Positions 35,263 to 44,656 of a stretch of DNA of 64,000 nt are shown piece after piece. Below the pieces are notes generated by a model. It was not told where the DNA came from and ran no database searches. It saw only the letters and a program-made list of their open reading frames with translations. This stretch comes from Candidatus Aquidulcis sp. (GTDB lineage Bacteria; Chloroflexota; Anaerolineae; Anaerolineales; UBA4823), in NCBI GenBank assembly GCA_020723385.1, contig DYIZ01000006.1, positions 1 to 64,000 on the forward strand. Direction: 5' to 3'. Both the position numbers and the translations under genes were made by a program. Numbering within the stretch: the first letter of the stretch is position 1; the number at the start of each line of letters is the position of its first letter.

Positions 35263-35366
35263 AGGGAACTGATACAGGCAACCTGCCCTACTCGATGCCG
35301 GGGAAGGCTGAAACCTTACGGCTGATTTTGACCTTTATCATCCCGTCTTGCAACTCTTCTGAGTGT

Positions 35367-35372
35367 TATAAT
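35367..35372 (+). promoter_or_regulatory. -10 box of a leaderless miaB transcript
   Basis: TATAAT ends six bases before the miaB ATG at 35379. TTGCAA at 35348 is too close (13 bases) to be a good -35 element. Confidence 0.55.
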
Positions 35373-35378
35373 GCGGAT

Positions 35379-36728
35379 ATGAAATATCATATTTGGACCG
35401 AAGGCTGCCAGATGAATGTCGCTGACTCACAGCGCGTGGCCTCCGCCCTCGAACACCTGGGCTACACCGCCACGCCCCGCGCCGAGGCCGCCGATGTGAT
35501 CGTGCTGAACACGTGCGTCGTGCGCCAGAGCGCCGAAGACAAAGCCTATGGCCGCCTGCAATCACTCAAACCATTGAAGCAAAGCCGCCCCGAGCTGGTC
35601 ATCAACCTGATGGGCTGCCTGGTGGGCGTCAAAAGCAACGGCAAACTGCGCCAGCGCTTCCCGTTCGTGGATGTGTTCTCGCCCCCCTCCGACCCCAGCC
35701 CGCTCGTGGCCTATCTCACCCAGGATGAGAGCCGCGCCCTCGAAGAATCCGAAACCCAACAGCGCTTCGCCCTGCAAGACGGCGAGCTGACCCTGCCCGA
35801 GCACGAACGCGGCAAACTGATCGCCGCGCATGTCCCGGTGGTGCTGGGCTGCTCGCACGCCTGCACCTTCTGCATCATCCCCTACCGGCGCGGGATCGAA
35901 CGCTCCCGCCCGGCGCAGGAAATTCTCGCCGAGGTGCGCTCCCTGGCGGACCAGGGCGTGCGTGAGATCACCTTCCTGGGGCAGATCGTTGACCGCTACG
36001 GCAAGGATTTCCCCGATGGGCCAAATCTCTCGTCGTTGCTGCGCATAGCTCACGATGTCGAGGGCATCGAGCGCATCCGCTTCCTCACCTCCCATCCCAC
36101 CTGGATGACCGACGAGTTGCTCGACACAGTCGCCGAATTGCCAAAAGTCATGCCGCATATCGAAGTGCCGGTGCAGGCCGGGGACGATGAAGTGCTGGCA
36201 AACATGAAACGCGGCTACACCGCCGAGGATTACCGGCGACTGGTGGAAAGAATTCGGGGCCGGTTGGGGTCTGGGTTTCCGGGAGTCTCGATTGCCACCG
36301 ACGTGATCGTGGGCTTTCCCGGCGAGAGCGAGGCGCAGTTCCAGCGCACCTACGATCTGCTGGCTGACCTGAAGCTGGATGTGGCGCACCTGGCGCGCTA
36401 CTCGCCGCGCCCCGGCACCGTGGCCGAGCGCCGCATGCCCGACGATGTGCCCGCCGCCGAGAAGATGCGCCGCTTCCGCGTGTTGGAGGCCCAGCAAGAG
36501 CAGATCGCCGCCGAGATCAGCGCCCGCTACCTTGGACAGACGGCGCCGGTGCTCTTCGAGGAAAAAGTGAAGTCCCGATGGCGTGGGCGCACCGGGACCA
36601 ATAAGCTGGTGTTCGTGGAAACCGACGAGAATTTACGCGGCCAGACGCAGCCGGTGACGATCACCTGGGCCGGGCCGTGGTCTATGATCGGGAGCCTCAG
36701 CCCCCGCCAATCACCGCCATCAGCTTGA
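35379..36728 (+). CDS. miaB: tRNA-2-methylthio-N6-isopentenyladenosine synthase
   Basis: 449 residues from the ATG at 35379; upstream frame-open codons lie before the promoter. N-terminal UPF0004 domain with cluster cysteines (TEGCQMN, NTCVVR, MGCLVG), radical-SAM CxxxCxxC in CSHACTFCIIPYRRG near residue 162, and a C-terminal TRAM domain. MiaB adds a methylthio group to A37 of tRNAs reading UNN codons. YRRG and the N-terminal spacing favour MiaB over MtaB or RimO. Its 3' end overlaps the convergent MoaD-like gene by 32 bases. Confidence 0.93.
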   Translation: MKYHIWTEGCQMNVADSQRVASALEHLGYTATPRAEAADVIVLNTCVVRQSAEDKAYGRLQSLKPLKQSRPELVINLMGCLVGVKSNGKLRQRFPFVDVFSPPSDPSPLVAYLTQDESRALEESETQQRFALQDGELTLPEHERGKLIAAHVPVVLGCSHACTFCIIPYRRGIERSRPAQEILAEVRSLADQGVREITFLGQIVDRYGKDFPDGPNLSSLLRIAHDVEGIERIRFLTSHPTWMTDELLDTVAELPKVMPHIEVPVQAGDDEVLANMKRGYTAEDYRRLVERIRGRLGSGFPGVSIATDVIVGFPGESEAQFQRTYDLLADLKLDVAHLARYSPRPGTVAERRMPDDVPAAEKMRRFRVLEAQQEQIAAEISARYLGQTAPVLFEEKVKSRWRGRTGTNKLVFVETDENLRGQTQPVTITWAGPWSMIGSLSPRQSPPSA

Positions 36729-36921
36729 CCACATCCCCCTCCTGCAAGACATAATCCTTCGATTGGTGCTCATCATTAACCAGCACCAAAGCAGCGATTT
36801 CGGGCGGCATGTCGAATGCTACCATCGTCTCGCGAATGGTGCGCCCGGCGGGTACAGCAATCTCGTGCTGCCCGCCGATGTATTGTTTGAGCATCCCCAT
36901 TGGGCGAAAAGTTACGGTCAT
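36697..36921 (-). CDS. MoaD/ThiS-like sulfur carrier of the AOR cluster
   Basis: 74 residues from the ATG at 36921; a longer frame to 36987 runs through the 25-bp hairpin and is rejected. Beta-grasp fold (HEIAVPAGRTIRE, ALVLVNDEHQ, LQEGDVVKLMAVIGGG) ending in three glycines, so unlike the CysO-like carrier it needs no trimming. MoaD-like proteins next to aldehyde:ferredoxin oxidoreductases are thought to supply the dithiolene sulfur of the tungsten pterin. It follows the oxidoreductase gene across a strong hairpin, and its 3' end overlaps miaB. Confidence 0.82.
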   Translation of the reverse strand: MTVTFRPMGMLKQYIGGQHEIAVPAGRTIRETMVAFDMPPEIAALVLVNDEHQSKDYVLQEGDVVKLMAVIGGG

Positions 36922-36942
36922 AATAGCATCTATTACGGAGAG

Positions 36943-36995
36943 CCGAAAATTTGATGTTCGTGCGTGCGCAGCACGCACGAACATCAAATTTTCGG
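36943..36995. terminator. 25-bp perfect hairpin, family F
   Basis: 36943-36967 (CCGAAAATTTGATG...) pairs perfectly with 36971-36995 around a GCA loop. On the plus strand it is followed by TTTTT. It lies between the oxidoreductase stop and the MoaD start on the minus strand, so it may limit read-through into the carrier gene. A related copy is at 39395-39460. Confidence 0.8.
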
Positions 36996-37005
36996 TTTTT
37001 CTCTT

Positions 37006-38832
37006 TCAATTCACGAATGTGTCTAAATTGAGCTTCTCGATGGTCGCCGGGGTGGGCATCCCGTTCGCGTCCCACCCGCGCTGCTCGTAGTACATATCCA
37101 GCAGGCGGTTGACATCCTCGAGTTTGGTGATCTGCCCGGCTGTGGCGCCGGTCTTGGGGGGTTCCTCGTAGAAACGGGAAGCGGGCATATCCCAGGAGCG
37201 TCCGAAATCTTCGTTCTCCCGCGCCCAGTACAGGCGGGTCAGATTCCAGATGCGGTTGCCGACCGCCTCCAAATCTTCCCAGGTGCGCTCGATCCCGGTG
37301 ATGGACTCCAGCAGCGGCTCGTACAGCGCGCGGTCAATGCCCAGTTCCACCCATTGCAGGCGGCAGGAACCGAGCACGTCGAACATCGGGCGGAAGTTTT
37401 GCAGCCAGATGACCCGCGCCACTTTTTCGGGGACGACTTTATCGCGTCCCACCTGGAGATCGTAGGTGATCGCCCACGAACGGTTGTGGTGCGCGCCCAC
37501 GTCGCAGGTCATGTAGGCGAGCAGCATGGCGGTGGCGTTGTGGGTGGCGTAAGCCGACTGTTCCATGCCTTTGACCTGGATGGCGAACTTCTCGCTGCCC
37601 TTGCCGACTTTCTGGGCAGCCTTCTTGACGCCCTCTGCCAGCAGCGCCCCAAAGCCCTGCTTCCTGGCGATCTTCTCAATAAGGGCAAACACTGCTTGAA
37701 CGTTGCCCCATTTCAGGTCGAGGCCGTCCGTATCTGCTTTGGTGAGAATCCCCTTCTCGTAGGCTTCCATCGCCCAGCCGATCACGCCGCCCGCTGAGAT
37801 GGTGTCAATCCCCAGGTCATCGCACAACAGGTTGGCTTGCGCCACATCCTGGATGTCAGAGATGCCGATGTTCGCGCCCAGCAGGCCGATGGTCTCGTAT
37901 TCGGGGCCTTCGACGAAGCTCTTGTAGCGCTTCATGCTGGAGTATTTACCGCACGGGCACGGGCAGCCGAAGCAGCCCTTGTCGGTGATGACGATCTGCT
38001 CGCGCATGACCGGGCCGTAAAGGGTCTTGCCGCCCTCGAAGGAACCGGCGGTGAAGTTGCGGGTGGGCAGCGCGCCGACTTCGTCGCACCAGCTCACCAC
38101 GATGGTCGTACCGTAGCGTGTCCATTCCTTCAGGCCTTCGGCATCCTTGCAGGCTTTGTACAGCGCCATACCCGCTTTGCGGTAGGTTTCGACATTCGCC
38201 ACCGGCACCGACTTGGTGCCGCGCAAAACGATAGCCTTGACTTTCTTGGCGCCCATGACGGTGCCCACGCCGCCGCGCCCTGCCTGGCGGCCGAAATCGT
38301 GATTGATGTGCGCGAAGGAGACGCCATTCTCGCCGCCGGGGCCAATCACGGCGATCTGGAATTCCTCGCCGAATTTCTCTTTGAATTCTTTTTCAACCTC
38401 GAAGGTGCCTTTGCCCCAATAGGGAGCGGCGTCGCGCAGCTCGATCTTGTTATCGTCAATGAACAGGTACACCGGCTTGGGGCTGATGCCTTCCAGAATA
38501 AGGCTGTCAATCCCGGCGTATTTCAGCTCGGCGGTGAACAGCCCGCCCAAGGATGCGCTGGCGTACCCGCCGGTGAGCGGTGACTTGGTGGTGAAATCGC
38601 ACTTGCCGCCGCCCACAGCCAACATGCCCGATAGAGGGCCGGACGAGATGATGAGTTTGTTCTCCGGCCCCAGGGGATCCGCACCCACAGGGACCTCTTT
38701 GGTCAGGAAATAAATGCCAAAGCCGCGCCCGCCGATGAAATCGCGTGCCACATTGGCTGGAGTCGGTTCTTTCGTGAATTTGCCGGTCGTCAAATTGACC
38801 CGCAGAATGCTTCCACCGTATCCGTTTAACAT
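37006..38832 (-). CDS. aor: Tungsten aldehyde:ferredoxin oxidoreductase
   Basis: 608 residues, the standard AOR length. The N-terminal domain (MLNGYGGSILRVNLTTGK) holds pterin-binding segments; the [4Fe-4S] ligands are CxxCxxxC in KGCFGCPCPCGKY near residue 288, with the fourth cysteine in GSCRLQW near 487. The family oxidises aldehydes to acids with ferredoxin using a tungsten bis-pterin. The next gene upstream encodes a four-cluster ferredoxin with a 9-base gap, matching the two-subunit AorAB-type enzymes. The MoaD-like gene downstream completes the set. The aldehyde substrate is unknown. Confidence 0.92.
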   Translation of the reverse strand: MLNGYGGSILRVNLTTGKFTKEPTPANVARDFIGGRGFGIYFLTKEVPVGADPLGPENKLIISSGPLSGMLAVGGGKCDFTTKSPLTGGYASASLGGLFTAELKYAGIDSLILEGISPKPVYLFIDDNKIELRDAAPYWGKGTFEVEKEFKEKFGEEFQIAVIGPGGENGVSFAHINHDFGRQAGRGGVGTVMGAKKVKAIVLRGTKSVPVANVETYRKAGMALYKACKDAEGLKEWTRYGTTIVVSWCDEVGALPTRNFTAGSFEGGKTLYGPVMREQIVITDKGCFGCPCPCGKYSSMKRYKSFVEGPEYETIGLLGANIGISDIQDVAQANLLCDDLGIDTISAGGVIGWAMEAYEKGILTKADTDGLDLKWGNVQAVFALIEKIARKQGFGALLAEGVKKAAQKVGKGSEKFAIQVKGMEQSAYATHNATAMLLAYMTCDVGAHHNRSWAITYDLQVGRDKVVPEKVARVIWLQNFRPMFDVLGSCRLQWVELGIDRALYEPLLESITGIERTWEDLEAVGNRIWNLTRLYWARENEDFGRSWDMPASRFYEEPPKTGATAGQITKLEDVNRLLDMYYEQRGWDANGMPTPATIEKLNLDTFVN

Positions 38833-38841
38833 GGCAGCCTC

Positions 38842-39231
38842 CTAGTTTCCGATCCAGAGCGCGCTCGTGCCGCAGACTGCCACGCAGTCGCCGCACAGAT
38901 CGCATTTCCAGGCATGATTGGCCAGCTCGGCGCGCACGAACATGACGCTCTCGGGGCACTCCGGGACACAGGCTTCACACAGGTTGCATTCATCAACATC
39001 CACGTAATAGCCGCCGCGCTCGTTGAGTTTGATGGCTTCCGTGGGGCAGGCTTGCGCGCAGTCGCCGCATTGGGTGCAGACTTTCATCTCGTACACGCCC
39101 GGCGCGGGGAAGTGCGGCATTAAATTCAGCGCCGCCTTTTTAGGATTGTTTTCTTGGAACAGATTGAGCGAACAAGCGACCAGGCACGCCCGGCACCCGG
39201 AACACTTGCTGCTATCTACATAAAGTCGCAT
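38842..39231 (-). CDS. Four-cluster ferredoxin, AOR electron-transfer subunit
   Basis: 129 residues from the ATG at 39231, with GGAGA upstream. Sixteen cysteines fall in four CxxCxxCxxxC-type motifs ([44 protein letters not shown]), so four [4Fe-4S] clusters are expected. This HycB/AorA-like polyferredoxin would pass electrons from the tungsten site to another carrier. Only 9 bases separate it from aor. Confidence 0.9.
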   Translation of the reverse strand: MRLYVDSSKCSGCRACLVACSLNLFQENNPKKAALNLMPHFPAPGVYEMKVCTQCGDCAQACPTEAIKLNERGGYYVDVDECNLCEACVPECPESVMFVRAELANHAWKCDLCGDCVAVCGTSALWIGN

Positions 39232-39504
39232 TGCAATCTCCTTTCGAAAAGTGGGATCCGGCAAAGGGATTCTACTGATGCAAGGTTAAGGTTACCTCAT
39301 TTGGCGTCCAAGGGGTAGCGATAACCATCATCTTTTCTGAGGGACAGGTATCCTGTTTTTGATGATAAATCATCCCCGCCGTCATCTTTTCCGAGATAAT
39401 AACGAAAATTCGATGTTCATGCCAGCAATGCTCGCACGAACATCGAATTTTCGGATTATCCTTTGGGCTGAAGCCCCAGGGGGAGGTGAATCCCCCGGTT
39501 TTGG
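39232..39504. other. Intergenic with family F hairpin
   Basis: The leader of the ferredoxin-aor operon. It contains two direct AAAAGATGA words on the minus strand and the family F inverted repeat (39403-39418 with 39438-39453, extended outward by GATAAT/ATTATC). I see no match to the Moco/Tuco riboswitch, though the leader is long enough for one. Confidence 0.5.
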
Positions 39505-40731
39505 CTACCGCCCGTGGCCGTTCAACCCGGCTGCCTGACGCAGCGCGTCGGCTTTGTCGGTGCGCTCCCAGGGCAGGTCGAGGTCGTCACGACCAAAATG
39601 GCCGTAAGCCGCCGTCTGCCGGTAGATTGGGCGGCGCAGCTTGAGATCGCGGATGATCGCGCCGGGGCGCAGATCGAAATGTTGCGTAATCAAGTCGGCG
39701 ATCTGGTCATCGGGGATGTGACCGGTGCCGAAGGTCTCGACGTTGACGCTCAAGGGGTGGGCGACCCCGATGGCATAGGCTACCTGGATTTCGCAGCGGT
39801 CGGCGATCCCGGCGGCGACCACGTTCTTCGCCGCCCAGCGGGCCGCGTAAGCCGCCGAGCGATCCACCTTGGTGGGGTCTTTGCCGCTGAAGCAGCCGCC
39901 GCCGTGACGGCCCATCCCACCGTAGGTATCTACGATGATCTTGCGCCCGGTCACTCCGGCGTCACCCTGCGGCCCGCCGATGACGAAGCGCCCGGTCGGG
40001 TTGACGTAGATCTTTAGCTCGGAATCCAGCAAGTCAGCCGGCATGGTGGGCATGATCACGTTCTCGATGACCGTCTCGCGGATTTCAGCGTGCGATACAT
40101 CGGGAGTGTGCTGCGTGCTGACCAGTACCGTATCAATCCGCTTCGGCTTGCCATAGCTATATTCTACGGTTACCTGGCTTTTGCCATCCGGGCGCAGCCA
40201 GGGGATGCTGTTATTCTTGCGGACTTCAGCCAGGCGGCGGGTGAGCTTGTGCGCCAGGTAGATCGGCATAGGCATCAAGGTTGGGGTTTCGTTGCAGGCA
40301 AAGCCGAACATCATACCTTGGTCGCCGGCGCCAATCGCCTCGATCTCGGCCTCGATCATCTCGCCGGACTTGGCTTCCAGAGCCTTATCCACGCCCATGG
40401 CGATGTCGCCGGACTGCTTGCAGATGGCTACCAATACACCACAAGAATTGCCATCGAAGCCCTTTTTGCTGTCATCATATCCAATGTCTGTGATAATTTT
40501 GCGAACCAGGTCGTCGAAATTGATCTGGGCGCGGGTGGTAATCTCGCCCAACAAGGCGACGAACCCGGTTTTGGTCGCCGTCTCGCAGGCTACGCGGGAA
40601 TATGGGTCCTGCTCGAGGCAGGCATCCAGCACGCCATCGCTGATCTGGTCACATAGTTTGTCGGGATGCCCCTCGGTCACCGATTCGGATGTGAACAGCA
40701 AGCGGGGCGACTGCATAAACGTGTTGCTCAT
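39505..40731 (-). CDS. metK: S-adenosylmethionine synthase
   Basis: 408 residues. Makes SAM from methionine and ATP. Signature segments: [18 protein letters not shown] near residue 14, [16 protein letters not shown] near 127 and [19 protein letters not shown] near 272. GGAGGT six bases before the ATG fixes the start. Directly controlled by the SAM-I riboswitch and terminator upstream, so it should be switched off when SAM is abundant. Confidence 0.97.
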   Translation of the reverse strand: MSNTFMQSPRLLFTSESVTEGHPDKLCDQISDGVLDACLEQDPYSRVACETATKTGFVALLGEITTRAQINFDDLVRKIITDIGYDDSKKGFDGNSCGVLVAICKQSGDIAMGVDKALEAKSGEMIEAEIEAIGAGDQGMMFGFACNETPTLMPMPIYLAHKLTRRLAEVRKNNSIPWLRPDGKSQVTVEYSYGKPKRIDTVLVSTQHTPDVSHAEIRETVIENVIMPTMPADLLDSELKIYVNPTGRFVIGGPQGDAGVTGRKIIVDTYGGMGRHGGGCFSGKDPTKVDRSAAYAARWAAKNVVAAGIADRCEIQVAYAIGVAHPLSVNVETFGTGHIPDDQIADLITQHFDLRPGAIIRDLKLRRPIYRQTAAYGHFGRDDLDLPWERTDKADALRQAAGLNGHGR

Positions 40732-40753
40732 ATTACCTCCAGAGTAAAAGAAA

Positions 40754-40779
40754 TTGCCCTTTCAAGCGAGAAAGGGCAA
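40754..40779 (-). terminator. Riboswitch-controlled terminator before metK
   Basis: On the minus strand, TTGCCCTTTC pairs with GAAAGGGCAA across a 6-base loop and is followed by TTTCTTTT. It is the expression platform of the SAM-I riboswitch. Confidence 0.9.
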
Positions 40780-40799
40780 GATAAGACAAAACGGTTGCC

Positions 40800-40974
<175 letters not shown>

Positions 40975-41043
40975 CGCCGCAAGGGTATAAAGTTGTTGTG
41001 GGCGATAATACCACGAGTGCTAGGAGATGTCAATTTTCAAAAA

Positions 41044-41862
41044 TTATAGCCACAGGCTCGTGATCATATAATATCCGATGACCGCCGCCCACAACCAGGA
41101 ATCCACCCGGTCGAAGACGCCGCCGTGGCCGGGCAGCAGATTGCCAGAATCTTTCACGCCCACCTGGCGTTTGATCATACTCTCGCCGAGGTCGCCCAAA
41201 ACGGGAAAGATGCCCATCGCCAGGCCAATGATGGCGCCTCGTCCGGCTGTAATCGCTGTCCCAGGGCCGGCGCCGATCTGCCACAGGAAGGCCAGCAGCG
41301 CTCCGCCCAACACACTGGCAACCACACCGGCTAAATAACCTTCCCATGTCTTCTTCGGGCTGAGGCGCGGACTCAGTTTGTGCCGCCCCCATTGGCGGCC
41401 GATCAGAAAGGCGAAGGAATCGGCAAACCACACGGCGGGCAGCGCCAGCAGCACCCACCATTTACCCTCCGGCAGGTCGCGCAGCGATATGAAATACGCG
41501 CCGATCCACCCCAGGTAAAGCGTACCCGCCAGTGTAATCGCCAAATCAGTGGCTGCTTTGTCTCTGCCGCGTTCATACGCCGATAGGTGATAGGCCATAC
41601 CAGCTAACACGATCAGGCTGATGATCCAACCCCCGCTCTCGAATCCGTTGACCGTTCGCCCCACGGCAATCAGTAATACCCCTCCAATAACCAACGCACC
41701 AGCGGGTTGATACCCGCCGGCGCGAAATAATTTCACGTATTCCCAGGCTGCCAGGCAAAGCGCCAGCGTTATGAATGCCTGGTAAGGCCATCCTCCGAGA
41801 GCGATCAAAGCCAGCCCGACCGGCAGCAGGATGATGGTGACCAGCAGTCTACTGACAAACAT
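41044..41862 (-). CDS. cdsA: Phosphatidate cytidylyltransferase
   Basis: 272 residues, about seven membrane helices. It makes CDP-diacylglycerol from phosphatidate and CTP for phospholipid synthesis. The CDS signature is near the C-terminus: GDLGESMIKRQVGVKD...PGHGGVFDRVDS (residues about 220-253). The start overlaps the uppS stop region by 14 bases, so translation is coupled in the frr-uppS-cdsA operon, a common bacterial order. Confidence 0.93.
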   Translation of the reverse strand: MFVSRLLVTIILLPVGLALIALGGWPYQAFITLALCLAAWEYVKLFRAGGYQPAGALVIGGVLLIAVGRTVNGFESGGWIISLIVLAGMAYHLSAYERGRDKAATDLAITLAGTLYLGWIGAYFISLRDLPEGKWWVLLALPAVWFADSFAFLIGRQWGRHKLSPRLSPKKTWEGYLAGVVASVLGGALLAFLWQIGAGPGTAITAGRGAIIGLAMGIFPVLGDLGESMIKRQVGVKDSGNLLPGHGGVFDRVDSWLWAAVIGYYMITSLWL

Positions 41863-42613
41863 TGCTACCGGGGCCTTCTTGGCCTTTGCCTTTAGTGTTC
41901 ACCAACCCATAACGGCGATCCCGGCGGTTGAATTCAAACAAGGCGCGGCGCAGTTCTTCCTTATCGAAATCAGGCCAATATGTGGCTGGAAAATACCATT
42001 CGGAATAAGCGCCCTGCCAGATCAGGAAATTGCTGCCGCGCAGTTCGCCGGATGTGCGGATGATCAGATCGGGGTCGGGCGTTCCGGCAGTGAACAAATA
42101 CCGGCTGACCAGCGCTTCGTTGACATCCTCAGGCTTCACACCCTCGCATAGTATGTGTTGGATGGCGCATACGATCTCATCGCGCCCGCCGTAATTGAAA
42201 GCCACATTCAACACCAACCGCGTGTTGTTTTGGGTCTTTTCGACCGCCCGGAGCACTTTCTCGCGCAGCGATGGTCTGAGTTGATCGAGGCGGCCAATGT
42301 GACGCAACTGCACCCCCTGATCGTGCAGCTCTTGCAGCTCACGATCCACCACATCTTCAACGATTTTCATCAGGCCGAGCACTTCATCTTCGGGGCGGCC
42401 CCAATTTTCGGTGGAAAAGGCATAAATCGTCAGGTATTGAATACCAAATTCGATGCACGCCCCGATCACGCGGCGCAGGTTCTCGGTGCCGGCGCGGTGA
42501 CCCGCCAGCCGTGGCAGGCCGCGCTGTTTTGCCCAGCGCCCATTGCCATCCATGATGATGGCAACGTGAGTGGGGATTTTCTTGGGTAGTTCAGGAGGTT
42601 GTTTGGATTTCAT
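41849..42613 (-). CDS. uppS: Isoprenyl (undecaprenyl) diphosphate synthase
   Basis: 254 residues of the cis-prenyltransferase family. IMDGNGRWAKQRG (residues 20-32, catalytic Asp22), HRAGTENLRR, and the C-terminal RTSGELRGSNFLIWQGAYSE hold the substrate-binding residues. It supplies the polyprenyl carrier lipid for cell-wall and glycan assembly. About 21 bases after frr. Confidence 0.95.
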   Translation of the reverse strand: MKSKQPPELPKKIPTHVAIIMDGNGRWAKQRGLPRLAGHRAGTENLRRVIGACIEFGIQYLTIYAFSTENWGRPEDEVLGLMKIVEDVVDRELQELHDQGVQLRHIGRLDQLRPSLREKVLRAVEKTQNNTRLVLNVAFNYGGRDEIVCAIQHILCEGVKPEDVNEALVSRYLFTAGTPDPDLIIRTSGELRGSNFLIWQGAYSEWYFPATYWPDFDKEELRRALFEFNRRDRRYGLVNTKGKGQEGPGSNVCQ

Positions 42614-42634
42614 GGCAGGTTCTGGGAGCAGGCC

Positions 42635-43192
42635 TTACACTTCCAGAATTTCCTTTTCCTTGCGCGTCCCGACTCCATTGACCTCTTCAATGTATCGGTC
42701 GGTGATCTTCTGCAGCTCTTCCTCGCCGCGCTCGAGATCGTCTTCGGAGATGAGTTTTTCCTCTTTGAATTCGCGCATATCCTTGATGCTGTCGCGGCGA
42801 ACGTTACGCAGGGCGACGCGGGCTTCCTCCACCCTGTTGTGGACAACCTTCACCAGGTCGCGGCGGCGCTCCTCGGTGAGGGGCGGCAGGTTGAGACGAA
42901 TTACCTTGCCGTCGTTGTTGGGGGTCAGCCCTAAATCCGACATCTGGATCGCTCGCTCGATGGCTCTCAACGATGAGGCGTCAAAGGGCCGGATGACCAG
43001 CGAGCGCGCTTCTGGGACGCTAATCGTCGCCAGTTGCACCAGGGAGGTGGGCGCGCCATAATATTCCACCGACAGGCGCTCAACCAACGCCGGGCTGGCG
43101 CGCCCGGTACGAATGCCTGACAAATCTTCTTCCAAAGCTTGAATGGCGCTCTTCATGCGGGTTTCAGCGTCTTTGTAGAGATCTTTGAGCAT
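42635..43192 (-). CDS. frr: Ribosome recycling factor
   Basis: 185 residues, the exact family length. It splits post-termination ribosomes with EF-G. Signature TGRASPALVERLSVEYYG near residue 30 and the long charged C-terminal helix with VRRDSIKDMREFKEEKLISEDD. AGGAGG upstream. First gene of the frr-uppS-cdsA run, preceded by a family B repeat block. Confidence 0.96.
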   Translation of the reverse strand: MLKDLYKDAETRMKSAIQALEEDLSGIRTGRASPALVERLSVEYYGAPTSLVQLATISVPEARSLVIRPFDASSLRAIERAIQMSDLGLTPNNDGKVIRLNLPPLTEERRRDLVKVVHNRVEEARVALRNVRRDSIKDMREFKEEKLISEDDLERGEEELQKITDRYIEEVNGVGTRKEKEILEV

Positions 43193-43203
43193 AGCGGCCT
43201 CCT

Positions 43204-43299
43204 GGGATTAGCGGTCAGCGGTCAGCAATCAGCGGTCAGCCATTGATCCTTTGCTTTACGGCAACTGATTACTGTTCACCGTTCACTGATAACTGCACT
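43204..43299. repeat. Family B tandem-inverted repeat upstream of frr
   Basis: AGCGGTCAGCGGTCAGCAATCAGCGGTCAGC-like units, then the inverse series AACTGATTACTGTTCACC, TTCACTGATAACTG. The two halves pair imperfectly. Confidence 0.72.
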
Positions 43300-43383
43300 T
43301 CCCTAAGGATACTCGAAAATGCGTGGAGAGAAAAGGGGCAATTTAAGGCACGGACTGCAAGCTGGGATCCAAGATAACAATCT

Positions 43384-43414
43384 CCCCACTCCCATTTTGG
43401 GGAGTGGGGAGTGA
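43384..43414. terminator. GGGGAGTGGGGAG hairpin after GH25 gene
   Basis: CTCCCCACTCCC pairs with GGGAGTGGGGAG around a short ATTTTGG loop, just downstream of the GH25 stop on the minus strand. Confidence 0.65.
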
Positions 43415-43429
43415 GGTGAGGGAATTTCC

Positions 43430-44491
43430 CTACGCCGGCTTCATGAATTTCATGCCCACCCAGCGCGACTCCACGGGATCAATCCGCCCAAAGCCGTTGG
43501 CAATCTCGTAGACCATAACCTCGTCGCCTTTGAACAGGAACTTGCCGGTCTCGGTTTCTTTGAGCACGTCGGGCCGGCTGCGAATGTGAAGCTGCCCGGT
43601 GGTGCAGATAAAGCGCACACCCACCGGCTCGGGCTGTTCTTTCTCCTCAGATTTCCCTTTTTCTTCCGTCTTTTCTTTCTCGTCAGGCTGATTTTTCCCG
43701 TCACCCGCAATCCCGCCCGGCTGGCCGCCAAAGCGGGCGTGAAACTCCTCGGGAGTGCCGTTGTAGACGTTCAAATCAATGTTGAAGTGGGTCGGATATG
43801 GCGGGGGCAAGTACAGCTTGTCAGCGCCCCATTGCCAGAACAGCCATTGATTCGCGCCGGGCGGCATACGATCCCGGATCATCTGCTCGGTCAGCCCTTC
43901 GCGCAGCGCCATGAACTCATCCCAGCTTTGAACGAAGCGCGGCGGTTTTTCGTAAGGATAGGCTGCCAGCCATAGTGGAAATTCGTCAAGCCATTCACTC
44001 ATTGGCTTGGCATAAGTTTTTACAAACCAGTCGGCGGTGTAATTCAACAACAGCTTGTGCGGATAGCGATCCCGCAGCAACCGCATGAACTGCCGGCCTT
44101 TGGAGCTGATCTGATCTGGCGGGATGATGGCCTCCGACATAGGGATGTCGCCCGACTTGGCCTGATCGCGCAGTTTGCTGCTTTTGTAGACTTGTTCGTT
44201 GTCCACCACAATGATGGGCGGGTCGAATTTGTCAATTACCTGCGCAAAGGTGTCCAACTGAGGCTGCAATTGCAGCGTAGGCCAGAACCAGTGATACACG
44301 CCCAATACCAGCCCGGCCTGCTGCACGGCGGCGATGTGCTGTTCGTGACGCGAGTCGAACGCGGCGCCGTCTGTAACCTTGACGATTACGAAGGATGGTT
44401 TGAGCTTGATCAGCGGGCCATAATCAATGATCGGCCCGTCTTTGGATTGGACATTCCAATGGGATACATCAAAACCCCAGGCTCGTTTCAT
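43430..44491 (-). CDS. GH25-family protein with EK-rich linker and SH3-like tail
   Basis: 353 residues from the ATG at 44491 (AGGAGG nine bases upstream). The N-terminal region reads like a GH25 muramidase barrel: GFDVSHWN near residue 5, IVKVTDG near 38, GVYHWFWP near 68, IIVVDNE near 94 (catalytic Asp/Glu pair in the DxE position), LLLNYTADWF and WQWGADKLYLPP near 220. A Glu-Lys repeat linker (about 262-285) leads to an SH3-like domain (about 290-353, RSRPDVLKETETGKFLFKGDEV). No signal peptide is visible, unusual for a wall hydrolase: it may act in the cytoplasm, leave by another route, or be released on lysis. Confidence 0.82.
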   Translation of the reverse strand: MKRAWGFDVSHWNVQSKDGPIIDYGPLIKLKPSFVIVKVTDGAAFDSRHEQHIAAVQQAGLVLGVYHWFWPTLQLQPQLDTFAQVIDKFDPPIIVVDNEQVYKSSKLRDQAKSGDIPMSEAIIPPDQISSKGRQFMRLLRDRYPHKLLLNYTADWFVKTYAKPMSEWLDEFPLWLAAYPYEKPPRFVQSWDEFMALREGLTEQMIRDRMPPGANQWLFWQWGADKLYLPPPYPTHFNIDLNVYNGTPEEFHARFGGQPGGIAGDGKNQPDEKEKTEEKGKSEEKEQPEPVGVRFICTTGQLHIRSRPDVLKETETGKFLFKGDEVMVYEIANGFGRIDPVESRWVGMKFMKPA

Positions 44492-44565
44492 AGGTAAATC
44501 CTCCTTTGGCTTGATTATAGAGGTGAATGGCCGATAAAGCAAACAATCCCGGTGGGTTCGAGTGT

Positions 44566-44642
44566 ACCGCAAAACTATCGGATGAGACACCCGGAGTTTC
44601 CAAAACTCCGGGTGTCTTTGCCGTTACCGACGGTTTTGCGGT
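44566..44642. repeat. Nested inverted repeats upstream of the GH25 gene
   Basis: Inner hairpin GACACCCGGAGTTT (44586-44599) with its perfect complement at 44603-44616; outer arms ACCGCAAAAC (44566-44575) with GTTTTGCGGT (44633-44642). It lies between two genes on the minus strand and may terminate the small membrane-protein gene. Confidence 0.75.
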
Positions 44643-44656
44643 TTACCTCGATGATT

